A stretch of DNA of 64,000 bases. It comes from Streptomyces sp. NBC_01231. Lineage in GTDB: Bacteria > Actinomycetota > Actinomycetes > Streptomycetales > Streptomycetaceae. Positions 53,503-61,593 of this stretch are shown piece after piece. How positions within the stretch are numbered: position 1 is the first letter of the stretch; each line of letters opens with the position of its first letter. The notes below the pieces were generated by a model. The model was not told the origin of the DNA and searched no databases. It saw nothing but the letters and a program-made list of their open reading frames with translations. The DNA lies in assembly GCA_035999765.1 (NCBI GenBank), contig CP108521.1:8184001-8248000 (forward strand), written 5' to 3'. The translations under genes and the position numbers were made by a program.

Positions 53503-54419
53503 GGGGGCCGGCACCGGTCGCCCGCCGGCCCGGCGTGGACCTGCGCGAAGGCGCGGGCGCCGCCTGCGGCACCTTCGGTGAACTGCTGCAGGGAACGCTG
53601 CCCGACGGCGCCGACTTCCTCGTCACCTTCCCGATCAGCCTCGGCACCCGCGCCTGGTTCCGGTACGACCCCGACGGCCCCCTGCGGGTCTTCCCCTCCC
53701 ACAAGACCAAGTCGCTGCGCCTGGCCCGGACCATGCTCGAGGGCCGGGGCGCCGCCGGCGGGGGCTCCCTGGTCCTCGACAGCGAACTGGCCGTCGGCAA
53801 GGGGCTCGCCAGCTCCTCCGCCGACCTAGTCGCCACCGCCAGGGCCGTCGGCGCGGTCCTCGACCTCGACACCTCCCCGTCGGCCGTCGAGGGGTGGCTG
53901 CGCCCCATCGAGCCCACCGACGGGGTGATGCACCCGGGCGTCGTGGTCTTCGAACACCGCACGGTCCGGCTGCGCGCGTCGCTCGGCGCGCTGCCCCCGG
54001 CCACCGTGGTCGCCGTCGACGAGGGCGGTCGTGTCGACACGGTCGACTTCAACCGCCGCCCCCCGCACCGCGCCCCCGCCCGCCGGCACGAGTACGGGCG
54101 GCTGCTGCGCGACCTCGCCACAGCCGTCGGCCACGGCGACCTCGCCCGGGTGGGCGCGGTCACCACCCGCAGCGCGGTCTTCAACCAGGGGCTCGCCCCC
54201 AAACGCAACCTCGGCGCCATGCTGCGGATCAGCGCCGAGACCGGCGCGCTGGGCGTGGTCTGCGCCCACAGCGGCACCATGCTCGGCCTCCTCCTCGACG
54301 CCGGTGACCCGCGCCACCGGCAGCGGCTGCCGGCCGTCGTCGCGGCCTGCTCCGGGCTGCCCGGCACCACCACCGTCTTCCGTTCGTCCACGTCCGAAGG
54401 GAGCGCGCATGCGGCATGA
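53499..54419 (+). CDS. GHMP kinase, PduX-like (predicted L-threonine kinase)
   Basis: 306 residues from ATG 53499; ATGA overlap with the lyase stop. It has CGTFGELLQG near the N terminus and the ATP-binding GHMP motif GKGLASSSADLVATA, and its length matches PduX. PduX makes O-phospho-L-threonine. Here the phosphate would serve as leaving group for beta-replacement by the PLP enzyme encoded next, whose start lies inside this gene's 3' end (11 bp overlap). Homoserine or serine kinase activity cannot be excluded from sequence. Confidence 0.85.
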   Translation: MRGPAPVARRPGVDLREGAGAACGTFGELLQGTLPDGADFLVTFPISLGTRAWFRYDPDGPLRVFPSHKTKSLRLARTMLEGRGAAGGGSLVLDSELAVGKGLASSSADLVATARAVGAVLDLDTSPSAVEGWLRPIEPTDGVMHPGVVVFEHRTVRLRASLGALPPATVVAVDEGGRVDTVDFNRRPPHRAPARRHEYGRLLRDLATAVGHGDLARVGAVTTRSAVFNQGLAPKRNLGAMLRISAETGALGVVCAHSGTMLGLLLDAGDPRHRQRLPAVVAACSGLPGTTTVFRSSTSEGSAHAA

Positions 54420-56640
54420 CAGCCTCGTCGACGCGATAGGCGACACCCCGGTCGTACGGCTGCGGGTGGCCGCCGCCGAAGGGGTCGAGGTCCATGCCAA
54501 GCTGGAGCTGCTGAACCCCTACGCGATGAAGGACCGCGTAGCCCGGCAGATGATCCTCGAAGCCCGCCGCTCCGGTGCGCTCCGCAAGGGCGCGCCCATC
54601 GTGGAGAGCTCCTCCGGCACGATGGCGCTGGGCATCGCCCTCGTGGGCACCTATCTGGGGCACCCCGTGCACATCGTCACCGACCCCCGGATCGACCCGA
54701 TCACCCTCGCTAAACTGGAGGCGCTCGGCTGCGAGGTGCACGTCGTGGAGACGATGACCGGGCAGGGGTGGCAGGGCGCCCGGCTGGAACGGCTCGCACA
54801 GCTCCTGGACGGCCTGCCCGGCGCCTACTGGCCCCGGCAGTACAGCAACCCGCAGAACCCCGCCGCCTACCGTGCGCTGGCCGACGAAGTCGTCCGCGAC
54901 CTGACGGCGGTGGACGTCGTGGTCGGCCCGGTCGGCAGCGGCGGCTCGCTGTGCGGCACCTCCGCGGCGCTGCTGGAGCGGCTGCCCGACGTGAAGGTGG
55001 TCGGTGTCGACTGCGTCGGCAGCGTCCTCTTCGGCCAGCCCGACGTGCCCTCCCGCAAGCAGAGCGGACTGGGCAACAGCCTCTACCCGGACAACATCGA
55101 CTACCGCCTCATCGACGAGGTGCACTGGCTCTCGGACGACGAGGCGTTCGACGCCACCCGGCGCCTCGCCCGGGAACAGAAGATCTTCGCCGGGAACACC
55201 TCCGGGTCGGTGTACCGGGTCCTGACCCACCTCGCCGCCGAGGCGCCGCCCGGCACCCGGCTGCTGGGCATCCTGCCCGACCGCGGCGACCGCTACGTGG
55301 ACAGCGTTTACCGCCACCGGCCCGCCGGTCCGGTCGCAGACCGGCCCGTCGAGGTCCCCTACGGCACGACGGTCACCGGCTGGTCGTTCGCCTCGATCCC
55401 GCGCCGGGAACGCCCCGTGCTGGCCTTCCTGGAGTCCAACACCACGGGGACGGGCATGCTGGCCCTGCGCACCGCGGTACGGCTCGGCTTCGAGCCGGTC
55501 CTGCTGGCCGAGGACCCGGCCCGCTACGCCGGCCTCGACGCCACCGGCTGCCTGACGGTCACCTGCGACACCGGGAGCGATCCGGACGTCCTGCGGGCGC
55601 TGCGAGAGGCGACCGGCGGGCGGACCGTCGCCGGTACCACGACGACCAGCGACTTCTACCTGGAGGGCACCGCGCGGCTGGCCGCCGCGCTCGACCTTCC
55701 CGGTCACGCCCCGCAGACGGTGGCGGCCTGCCGCGACAAGTCGCTGACCCGTACGGCCCTGCGGGACGCGGGCGTGCCGCAGCCGGCGTTCGCGGCGGTC
55801 ACCGATCCCGCCGGTGCCGCTGCCGCCGTCGCGTCGGTGGGACTGCCGTGCGTGGTCAAGCCCGTGGACGGATCGGGCTCGCAGGACGTGCTGTGGTGCG
55901 CGGACGCCGCCACGGCCGAGGAGCACGTCGCCCGCGTCCTGGCCGTGACCGAGAACGTCCGGGGCCAGGCCACCGCGGGCAAGGCGCTGGTCGAGGAGTA
56001 CGCCCGGGGACCGGAGTACAGCGTGGAGATGTTCTGTGCCGACGGGGAGGCCGTGTGCGTCGGGGTGACCCAGCGGACCGTCACCGCGCTGCCGTACTTC
56101 GTCGAGACCGGCCACGTCTTCCCCGCCGCGCTGCCCGAGGCCGCCTCCGCCGAGCTGGCCGAGACGGCCCGCCAGGCGCTCAAGGCGGTGGGTTTCGACC
56201 GGGGGCCCGCCCACGTCGAGATGCGGATGACGGACCTGGGGCCGGCGGTCGTCGAGATCAACGCCAGGCCGGCCGGCGGCATGATCCCCGAACTCGTCCG
56301 CACGGCCACGGGGATCGACCTCCTGGAGCAGCAGATGCGGGCCGCGGCCGGGTACCCGGTGCGCCTGCTCGCGGACCGTGCTCGGCACGCGGGCATCAGG
56401 TTCCTGACCGCGCGGCGGGCGGGCCGCCTCGTGGCCGTCACAGGAACCGAGCGGGCGGAGCGGGTGCCCGGAGTCGAACAGGTGGTGACCACCGCGTCCC
56501 CGGGCAGCGCGGTACGGCCGCCACAGGACGCCTATGACCGGCTCGGCCACGTGATCGCGAGCGGCGGCTCGGCCCGGGAGGTCGAGGAGATCCTGGACGC
56601 CGCCCTGCGGCTGGTGGAGGTGGTGACTGCGGCGGACTGA
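54409..56640 (+). CDS. Cysteine-synthase-like PLP enzyme fused to an ATP-grasp ligase domain
   Basis: 743 residues from ATG 54409, preceded by AAGGGAG. Residues 1-310 are fold-type II PLP: NPYAMKDRVARQM with Schiff-base Lys41, VESSSGTMALG for cofactor binding and VGPVGSGGSL for phosphate. It likely replaces the phosphate of phospho-threonine with an amine donor, giving the diaminobutyrate precursor. Residues about 335-743 are an ATP-grasp domain of the carbamoyl-phosphate-synthase-like group (CVVKPVDGSGSQDV; HVEMRMTDLGPAVVEINARP), which joins a carboxylate to an amine through an acyl phosphate. The second activity is not needed in the known three-enzyme pathway, so the fusion suggests an extra ligation, transient protection of the amine, or a transport or self-protection role. 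Last gene of the operon; a strong hairpin follows. Confidence 0.88.
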   Translation: MRHDSLVDAIGDTPVVRLRVAAAEGVEVHAKLELLNPYAMKDRVARQMILEARRSGALRKGAPIVESSSGTMALGIALVGTYLGHPVHIVTDPRIDPITLAKLEALGCEVHVVETMTGQGWQGARLERLAQLLDGLPGAYWPRQYSNPQNPAAYRALADEVVRDLTAVDVVVGPVGSGGSLCGTSAALLERLPDVKVVGVDCVGSVLFGQPDVPSRKQSGLGNSLYPDNIDYRLIDEVHWLSDDEAFDATRRLAREQKIFAGNTSGSVYRVLTHLAAEAPPGTRLLGILPDRGDRYVDSVYRHRPAGPVADRPVEVPYGTTVTGWSFASIPRRERPVLAFLESNTTGTGMLALRTAVRLGFEPVLLAEDPARYAGLDATGCLTVTCDTGSDPDVLRALREATGGRTVAGTTTTSDFYLEGTARLAAALDLPGHAPQTVAACRDKSLTRTALRDAGVPQPAFAAVTDPAGAAAAVASVGLPCVVKPVDGSGSQDVLWCADAATAEEHVARVLAVTENVRGQATAGKALVEEYARGPEYSVEMFCADGEAVCVGVTQRTVTALPYFVETGHVFPAALPEAASAELAETARQALKAVGFDRGPAHVEMRMTDLGPAVVEINARPAGGMIPELVRTATGIDLLEQQMRAAAGYPVRLLADRARHAGIRFLTARRAGRLVAVTGTERAERVPGVEQVVTTASPGSAVRPPQDAYDRLGHVIASGGSAREVEEILDAALRLVEVVTAAD

Positions 56641-56643
56641 CAA

Positions 56644-56683
56644 CCCGGCCCCCGCCGGTGCCCGAGCACCGGCGGGGGCCGGG
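56644..56683 (+). terminator. Perfect 18-bp hairpin between convergent genes
   Basis: Left arm 56644-56661 and right arm 56666-56683 are exact reverse complements with a 4-nt loop (CCGA). It lies 3 bp after the PLP/ATP-grasp stop and 16 bp before the end of the convergent regulator gene. There is no U-run, as is common in actinomycetes; it probably terminates both transcripts. Confidence 0.85.
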
Positions 56684-56699
56684 CTGCCCGGCGGGCGGG

Positions 56700-59159
56700 T
56701 CAGACCAGGGCGGGGAGCGCGGTGGCGCAGGTGTGCCCGGCCGGCGCCGTTCCCTGTTCCGCGGCCCAGGCCGCGATGTGTGCGCGTGAACGCAGGCCCA
56801 GGACGGTCTTGATGTGGCGGACGTGCGTCTCGACGGTCCGCACCGACACGTGGATGCGGGCGGCGATCTGACGGTTGGTCAGCCCCTGTACCACCAGGGC
56901 GGTGACGTCCTGCTCCCGTCTGCTGAGCACGTTGCCGGCGGTGTCCTTCGCGCTCGCCCGGGAGGTCTGGGAGCCCTGGGCGAAGGCGAGCACGTGCCGG
57001 TGGAGCATCGCGCGGCCGGCTTCGAGCGAGGCGCTGGCCCGGTGGGCCGGCAGCGCCTTCAACGCCATGGACCGCGCCGCGTTCACCCGCTCCTGCCACC
57101 ACGCGTCGCCCCACGTGGCACGGGGGCCGATCTGCTCGGCCGCCCCGATGAGCCGGAGCGCCTTCTCGAAGCGATAGCCGCGGGCGGCCACGACGGCCAG
57201 GCCGCGCAGTGCCTCGGCCGGCCCGCGCATGTGCTCCGCGGGGCTCTGCAGCGACTCGGTGAAGTACGCCTCCGCCGTGGACAGGTCGCCCTTCTCCAGG
57301 GCGAGCGCGCCCGCCGTGACGAGAACCGAGTGCAGCCACCGGGGCGAGACCCTCGTACGCAGTACGGGCAGCAGCGTGCCGATCGCCTCCTCGGCTGGCC
57401 CCAGTTCACCCTCGAGCACCCGGAACCGGGCCAGAACGGACCTGCACAGCGCCGTGAGGGTCTCGTCGCGCAGACCGCGGCCGATCTCCAGGCACTCCCG
57501 CAGGTCCGCCACTGCACCGTTGCGATCGCCGTGCGTCTCATGGAGGGCGCTGCGCAGCAGCAGCAGACGGCCGAGGAGCGGGGCGCGGTCGTGGCCACGT
57601 TCCACTTCCACGGCCTGCTCGGCATAGCCCATGGCGGTGCCGTGATCCGCCTGTCGTCCCGCCAGCGCGGCGGCGCACTCCAGGGCGACGCTCCGGTAGG
57701 GCGACGCCTCGCTGCCGCACTCCAGGGCCTTCGAGACGAGGGACAGCGTGCCGTCCGCCGGCCCTCGCGACAGCTCCACCCTCGCCAGTGCACTGGCCAG
57801 CAGTAACTGCCGCTCGTCCGTGCCGGGTTCCAGCCGGTGCAGGACCTCGGTGAGGTTGCCGTGCTCCTCCTCCAGCCGCCGCAGCACCGCGGACTGGACG
57901 AAGACCTCCCTGTGGAGCGGCTCGGCCAGCCGGGTCAGCCAGGTCACCAGCCGCCCGTACGCCTCGGTGTCCTCGCTCGCGGCGACCAGCCGTTCGTGGC
58001 CGAAGTCCCGCATGGACTCCAGCAGCCGGAACCGTGCGGGGCCGTTCTGGGCGGTGAAGGGAGTGATGACGGATTTGGCGGACAGCGCGACCAGCAGTTC
58101 CGAGGTGTCCGACCGCGGGGTGTCACCGTCGGCGGCCACCGCCGCGGCCGTGTCGAGCCCGAAACCGCCCGGGAGCACGGACAGTTTCCGCAGCAATGAC
58201 CGTTCGGCCGTGGTCAGCAGGTCGTAGCCCCATTCGAGGCAGGCCCGCAGACTCTGGTGCCGGCGGTCCGCCAGGCGCCATCCGTGGGTCAGCAGGGAGA
58301 AACGGTCGTCGAGGCGGGCCGCGACCTCAGTCAGCGGGAACACGTTCGTCAGCCGGGCCGCCATCTCGATGGGCAGCGGAAGCCCGTCGAGCCGGACACA
58401 GATCTCGCAGACGTGCCCGGCGTTCTCTCGCGTGAGCCGGAAGTCGGGCACCACCGCGCGTGCCCGGTCCAAGAAGAGGAGGACGGCGTCGGAGCGCTGG
58501 CACTCCGTGAGGAGACACTCGCCGTTGCGGTCGGGCAGTGCCAGACCGGACAGGGAGAAGACCGCCTCGCCCGGGAGACACAGCGGTTCTCGGCTGGTGG
58601 CGACGACCCGCAGACAGGGGTGGCGCGGCAGCAGTTCGGTCAGCGTCAACCCGCACGCGTCCAGGACGTGTTCGCAGTCGTCCAGCACCAGGAGACGCTC
58701 GGTGGCGTCGGCGTGGGGGGCGCCGTCCTCGGCCGGCGCGCCGACGGCGGCCAGGATCCGTCTGCGTATCTCGTCGGCGTCGGTCAGCGCCGCCAGTTTC
58801 ACGACGGCGACCTCGCAGTGCCTGCTGCGCTGCTCCTGCCCGGCGAGTTCCAGCGCCAGGCGGGACTTGCCCACACCGGCGGGCCCGGTCAGCGTGAGCA
58901 GCCGTAAACCGTGGAGCAGTCGGCCCAGTTCCACCATCTCGTCGGTTCGGCCGACGAAACTGCTCAACTGGGTCAGCGGCCCGCCGCCGGCCGCGGTGTC
59001 CATGCCGCCGGCCTTCTGCCGCTGCCGGTAGGACCGCTGCCGGCAGGCGTTCGAACAGTACCGGGAACGCGGGGAGGCGGTGCTCGTCGGACTCCTCTTG
59101 GTGATGTGCTTGCCGCACATGTCGCAGGAAACAGTGGTGGGGGGAGATTGAGAGATCAA
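56700..59159 (-). CDS. Large LuxR-family regulator with NTPase domain and N-terminal Cys4 motif
   Basis: 819 residues from TTG 59159, with AAAGG upstream; starting at the next ATG would cut off the first cysteine. Residues 12-40 carry CDMC and YCSNAC, a likely zinc ribbon. An ATPase domain follows with Walker A GPAGVGKS and Walker B LLVLDDCEH, then an alpha-helical repeat region and a C-terminal LuxR helix-turn-helix (LSRREQDVTALVVQGLTNRQ, VSVRTVETHV). Probably a cluster-specific transcriptional activator. Two TTA codons (57804-57806, 58905-58907) should make its synthesis depend on the bldA tRNA. The gene is divergent from dpgA. Confidence 0.92.
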   Translation of the reverse strand: MISQSPPTTVSCDMCGKHITKRSPTSTASPRSRYCSNACRQRSYRQRQKAGGMDTAAGGGPLTQLSSFVGRTDEMVELGRLLHGLRLLTLTGPAGVGKSRLALELAGQEQRSRHCEVAVVKLAALTDADEIRRRILAAVGAPAEDGAPHADATERLLVLDDCEHVLDACGLTLTELLPRHPCLRVVATSREPLCLPGEAVFSLSGLALPDRNGECLLTECQRSDAVLLFLDRARAVVPDFRLTRENAGHVCEICVRLDGLPLPIEMAARLTNVFPLTEVAARLDDRFSLLTHGWRLADRRHQSLRACLEWGYDLLTTAERSLLRKLSVLPGGFGLDTAAAVAADGDTPRSDTSELLVALSAKSVITPFTAQNGPARFRLLESMRDFGHERLVAASEDTEAYGRLVTWLTRLAEPLHREVFVQSAVLRRLEEEHGNLTEVLHRLEPGTDERQLLLASALARVELSRGPADGTLSLVSKALECGSEASPYRSVALECAAALAGRQADHGTAMGYAEQAVEVERGHDRAPLLGRLLLLRSALHETHGDRNGAVADLRECLEIGRGLRDETLTALCRSVLARFRVLEGELGPAEEAIGTLLPVLRTRVSPRWLHSVLVTAGALALEKGDLSTAEAYFTESLQSPAEHMRGPAEALRGLAVVAARGYRFEKALRLIGAAEQIGPRATWGDAWWQERVNAARSMALKALPAHRASASLEAGRAMLHRHVLAFAQGSQTSRASAKDTAGNVLSRREQDVTALVVQGLTNRQIAARIHVSVRTVETHVRHIKTVLGLRSRAHIAAWAAEQGTAPAGHTCATALPALV
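57804..57806 (-). other. TTA (Leu) codon in regulator gene, first
   Basis: In frame with TTG 59159 (codon 452; CGG CAG TTA CTG). Rare bldA-read codon. Confidence 0.85.
58905..58907 (-). other. TTA (Leu) codon in regulator gene, second
   Basis: In frame (codon 85; GGT TTA CGG), just before the Walker A motif. Confidence 0.85.
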
Positions 59160-59604
59160 TCCGGCACCTTTCCGTCAGTGCCGGGTTGCCCTGCGGCGCG
59201 GCACTGCGTCATGTGGAGTGCGGGTAAGGGGAAACGGGAGGATCTCGTGGCGGCGGCCCGGTGGGGAGGGTGGGTGTACCGCGGCGCGCAGAAGGCGTGC
59301 GATGTGCTGCTGGACGGCTTCGTGGGCGACGGGACAGCGGCTTTCCGCCTGTGCCGCCATGCGGGTCGATGGCCGGCGACGTCGAGGATCATGACCGTTC
59401 CGCAGTGCCCCCGTCGGCCGTTCGGTGTTCTCCGTCGACCGCGCTGCCGTGTCATTCAAGCATGGCCGACACGCGTGATCCAAGCCCGTTTGGCTCGCAT
59501 GCATGCCCGATTTATGCCCGCCTCGGACCTGCTCTTTTCCGCGGACACGTCGTCCGGTCCGGGCGCCCCGCCGGTCCCCCGGACCGTCACGGACGCCCGT
59601 TGTC

Positions 59605-59618
59605 CCGTAACTGCGGCT
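59605..59618 (+). promoter_or_regulatory. Copy 3 of shared promoter element (CCGTAACTGCGGCT)
   Basis: Ends 99 bp before the dpgA GTG and matches copy 2 at 13 of 14 positions. Confidence 0.6.
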
Positions 59619-59705
59619 AGCACTGGCGCTGACGCCGGACGCCCCTTGCGAATATTGCCGGAACGCGGCCGGCGGTGTCGGCGGCCACGCCGTCACGTGT
59701 CATAC

Positions 59706-59714
59706 GGAGGAGGA
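59706..59714 (+). promoter_or_regulatory. Ribosome binding site deciding the dpgA start
   Basis: GGAGGAGGA directly upstream of GTG 59717, preferred over the in-frame ATG at 59675, which has no such site. Confidence 0.8.
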
Positions 59715-59716
59715 AC

Positions 59717-60829
59717 GTGCGCGCAACGAAGCAACCGGTGACACCGGCGACGGAGGGCACGCCACGGCGGTCCGGCCCCGCTGCCCCGGGTGTCGCCGGA
59801 GTCGGCACCGCGGTGCCGCCCACCTCCTACACGCAGCAGGAGATCCTCGACATCTTCGGCATCGCCGACCGCCGCATCCGCTCCGTCTTTCTCGGCGGAG
59901 CCATCGAACGCCGCAACCTCACCCTGCCCCCGGCCGGCCCCGACGGGCTGCCCGCCGTCGAGTCACAGGGCGACCTGCTGGGGAAACACACCGCGGGCGG
60001 ACTGCGGCTCGGCCGCGAGGCCGTCGAGTGCTGCCTGAAGGACACGGGCGCCGCACCGGGCGACGTCCGCTACCTGTGCTGCGTCACCTCCACCGGTCTG
60101 CTCACCCCCGGCTTCTCCGCGCTGCTCATCAAGGACCTGGGCATCGAGCGGTCCTGCCAGCGCCTGGACGTCGTCGGCATGGGCTGCAACGCGGGCCTGA
60201 ACGCCCTCAACGCCGTGGCCGGCTGGGCCGCCGGCCACCCGGGCGAACTCGCCCTGATGGTGTGCATCGAGGTCTGCTCCGCCGCCTACGTCTTCGACGG
60301 CACCATGCGCTCCTCGGTGGTCAACAGCCTGTTCGGCGACGGCGCCGCGGCCGTCGCGGTGCGTGCCGCCCCGCAGGACCCCCCGGCGGCCCCGGCCCTG
60401 CTGAGGTTCAGCAGCCACCTCATCCCCGAGGCGGTCGACGCGATGCGCTACGACTGGGACGAAGGGCACGGCAAGTTCAGCTTCCGCCTCGACCCCGACG
60501 TCCCCTACGTCGTCGGGGCCAACGCCGAGTCCGCCGTGGCACGGCTGCTGGACGGCACCGGACTGCGGGTCGGGGACATCGCCCACTGGCTGGTCCACTC
60601 GGGCGGCAAGAAGGTCATCGACGCGATCCGGGTGAACCTCGGGCTCTCCCGGTACGACGTGCGGCACACCACCGGGGTCCTGCGGGACCACGGCAACCTC
60701 TCCAGCGGCTCGTTCCTGTTCTCCTACGAGCGGCTGCGCGACGAGGAGGCGGCTGCCCGGGGGGATCTCGGAGTCCTGATGACGATGGGGCCGGGCTCGA
60801 CCATCGAGACGGCACTGGTGCGCTGGTGA
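59717..60829 (+). CDS. dpgA: Type III polyketide synthase, 3,5-dihydroxyphenylacetyl-CoA-forming
   Basis: 370 residues from GTG 59717. Chalcone-synthase-fold enzyme with catalytic Cys157 in GMGCNAG, His in HWLVHSGGKK and Asn in DHGNLSSGS. DpgA condenses four malonyl-CoA and cyclises the product to 3,5-dihydroxyphenylacetyl-CoA, the first step to Dpg. Assignment to DpgA rather than another type III PKS rests on the sequence style and on dpgB and dpgC directly downstream. First gene of its operon, with a CCGTAAC element upstream. Confidence 0.93.
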   Translation: MRATKQPVTPATEGTPRRSGPAAPGVAGVGTAVPPTSYTQQEILDIFGIADRRIRSVFLGGAIERRNLTLPPAGPDGLPAVESQGDLLGKHTAGGLRLGREAVECCLKDTGAAPGDVRYLCCVTSTGLLTPGFSALLIKDLGIERSCQRLDVVGMGCNAGLNALNAVAGWAAGHPGELALMVCIEVCSAAYVFDGTMRSSVVNSLFGDGAAAVAVRAAPQDPPAAPALLRFSSHLIPEAVDAMRYDWDEGHGKFSFRLDPDVPYVVGANAESAVARLLDGTGLRVGDIAHWLVHSGGKKVIDAIRVNLGLSRYDVRHTTGVLRDHGNLSSGSFLFSYERLRDEEAAARGDLGVLMTMGPGSTIETALVRW

Positions 60830-60867
60830 GGACGGGGAGCCCGCAAGACGTGAGGAGTCCGCGAGAG

Positions 60868-61593
60868 ATGAGGACCGAGCCCGATCGGACCGAACTGGCC
60901 GGCGACCTCGGCCTCCTGGTCCGGCTCGACACCGGCAGCCCGTTGCCCGAGCTGACCGCGGCGCTGGACGAGGTGGGGGAACAGGCCGGCAAACAGTGCG
61001 AACCGGCGGCCGTGGTCCTCCGGCTCACCTCGCCGACGCACCGGCCGCAGGCCTGGCCCGACGGTGTGACCGTCCAGGAGGTCAAGCGCTGGGAACGCGC
61101 CGTCCGCCGCCTGGAACAACTGGAGAACACCACCGTCGCCGTTGCCGAGGGCACCTGCGGCGGCGCGGCCCTCGACCTGCTGCTCGCCGTGGACTACCGG
61201 ATCGGCCGCCCCGGTCTGCGGCTGCTGCTGCCCGTCAACGACGGACACTTCTGGCCGGGAATGTCCCTGTACCGGCTCGTCCGGCACATCGGGCCGGCCC
61301 GCGCCCGCCGCATCGTGCTGTGGGACTCCGTCATCGAGCTGTCCGACGCCGCGGCCCTCGGCATCGTCGACCAGGTGGCCGAGGACCTCGCCGAGGCCGT
61401 CCGCACCGCCACCGCACGGCGCGGCCGGCTCTCGGACCGGGAGACGCCGATCCGCCGACGGCTGCTGGAGGAGGCGGTGTCCGCGGCCTACGAGGACGCG
61501 CTCGGTGTCCACCTGGCCGCCTGCGACCGGGAGTTGCGACGCCTGGCCGCCGGCGCCCAGGACGACCCCGGCCGGACGGAGCCGGCCGGATGA
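60868..61593 (+). CDS. dpgB: DpgB-like enoyl-CoA hydratase/isomerase-family protein
   Basis: 241 residues from ATG 60868 (GAGGAG ten bases upstream); an in-frame GTG at 60850 is a possible alternative start. Crotonase fold: VAVAEGTCGGAALDLLLAVDYRI is the oxyanion-hole region (here interrupted by Cys-Gly-Gly). In glycopeptide clusters DpgB raises DpgA turnover and assists dehydration/aromatisation. Its stop overlaps the dpgC start (ATGA). Confidence 0.9.
   Translation: MRTEPDRTELAGDLGLLVRLDTGSPLPELTAALDEVGEQAGKQCEPAAVVLRLTSPTHRPQAWPDGVTVQEVKRWERAVRRLEQLENTTVAVAEGTCGGAALDLLLAVDYRIGRPGLRLLLPVNDGHFWPGMSLYRLVRHIGPARARRIVLWDSVIELSDAAALGIVDQVAEDLAEAVRTATARRGRLSDRETPIRRRLLEEAVSAAYEDALGVHLAACDRELRRLAAGAQDDPGRTEPAG

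Larger units (their letters stand above)
59160..59716 (+). promoter_or_regulatory. 557-bp divergent intergenic region (regulator / dpgA)
   Basis: I find no convincing gene here. It holds a CCGTAAC element at 59605-59618 pointing at dpgA and a lower-GC stretch around 59450-59520. Within that stretch are an ATTCAAGCA/ATCCAAGCC near-direct repeat (59454 and 59478) and a CGTGTC/GACACG inverted pair (59448-59453, 59468-59473). These are candidate sites for promoters of the regulator and of the dpg operon. Confidence 0.6.

Noticed and set aside
58911..59741. 276-codon plus-strand frame running from the regulator into the dpgA promoter region
   Set aside because: Overlaps the regulator antisense, has no ribosome site or motif, and would cover the conserved promoter element.
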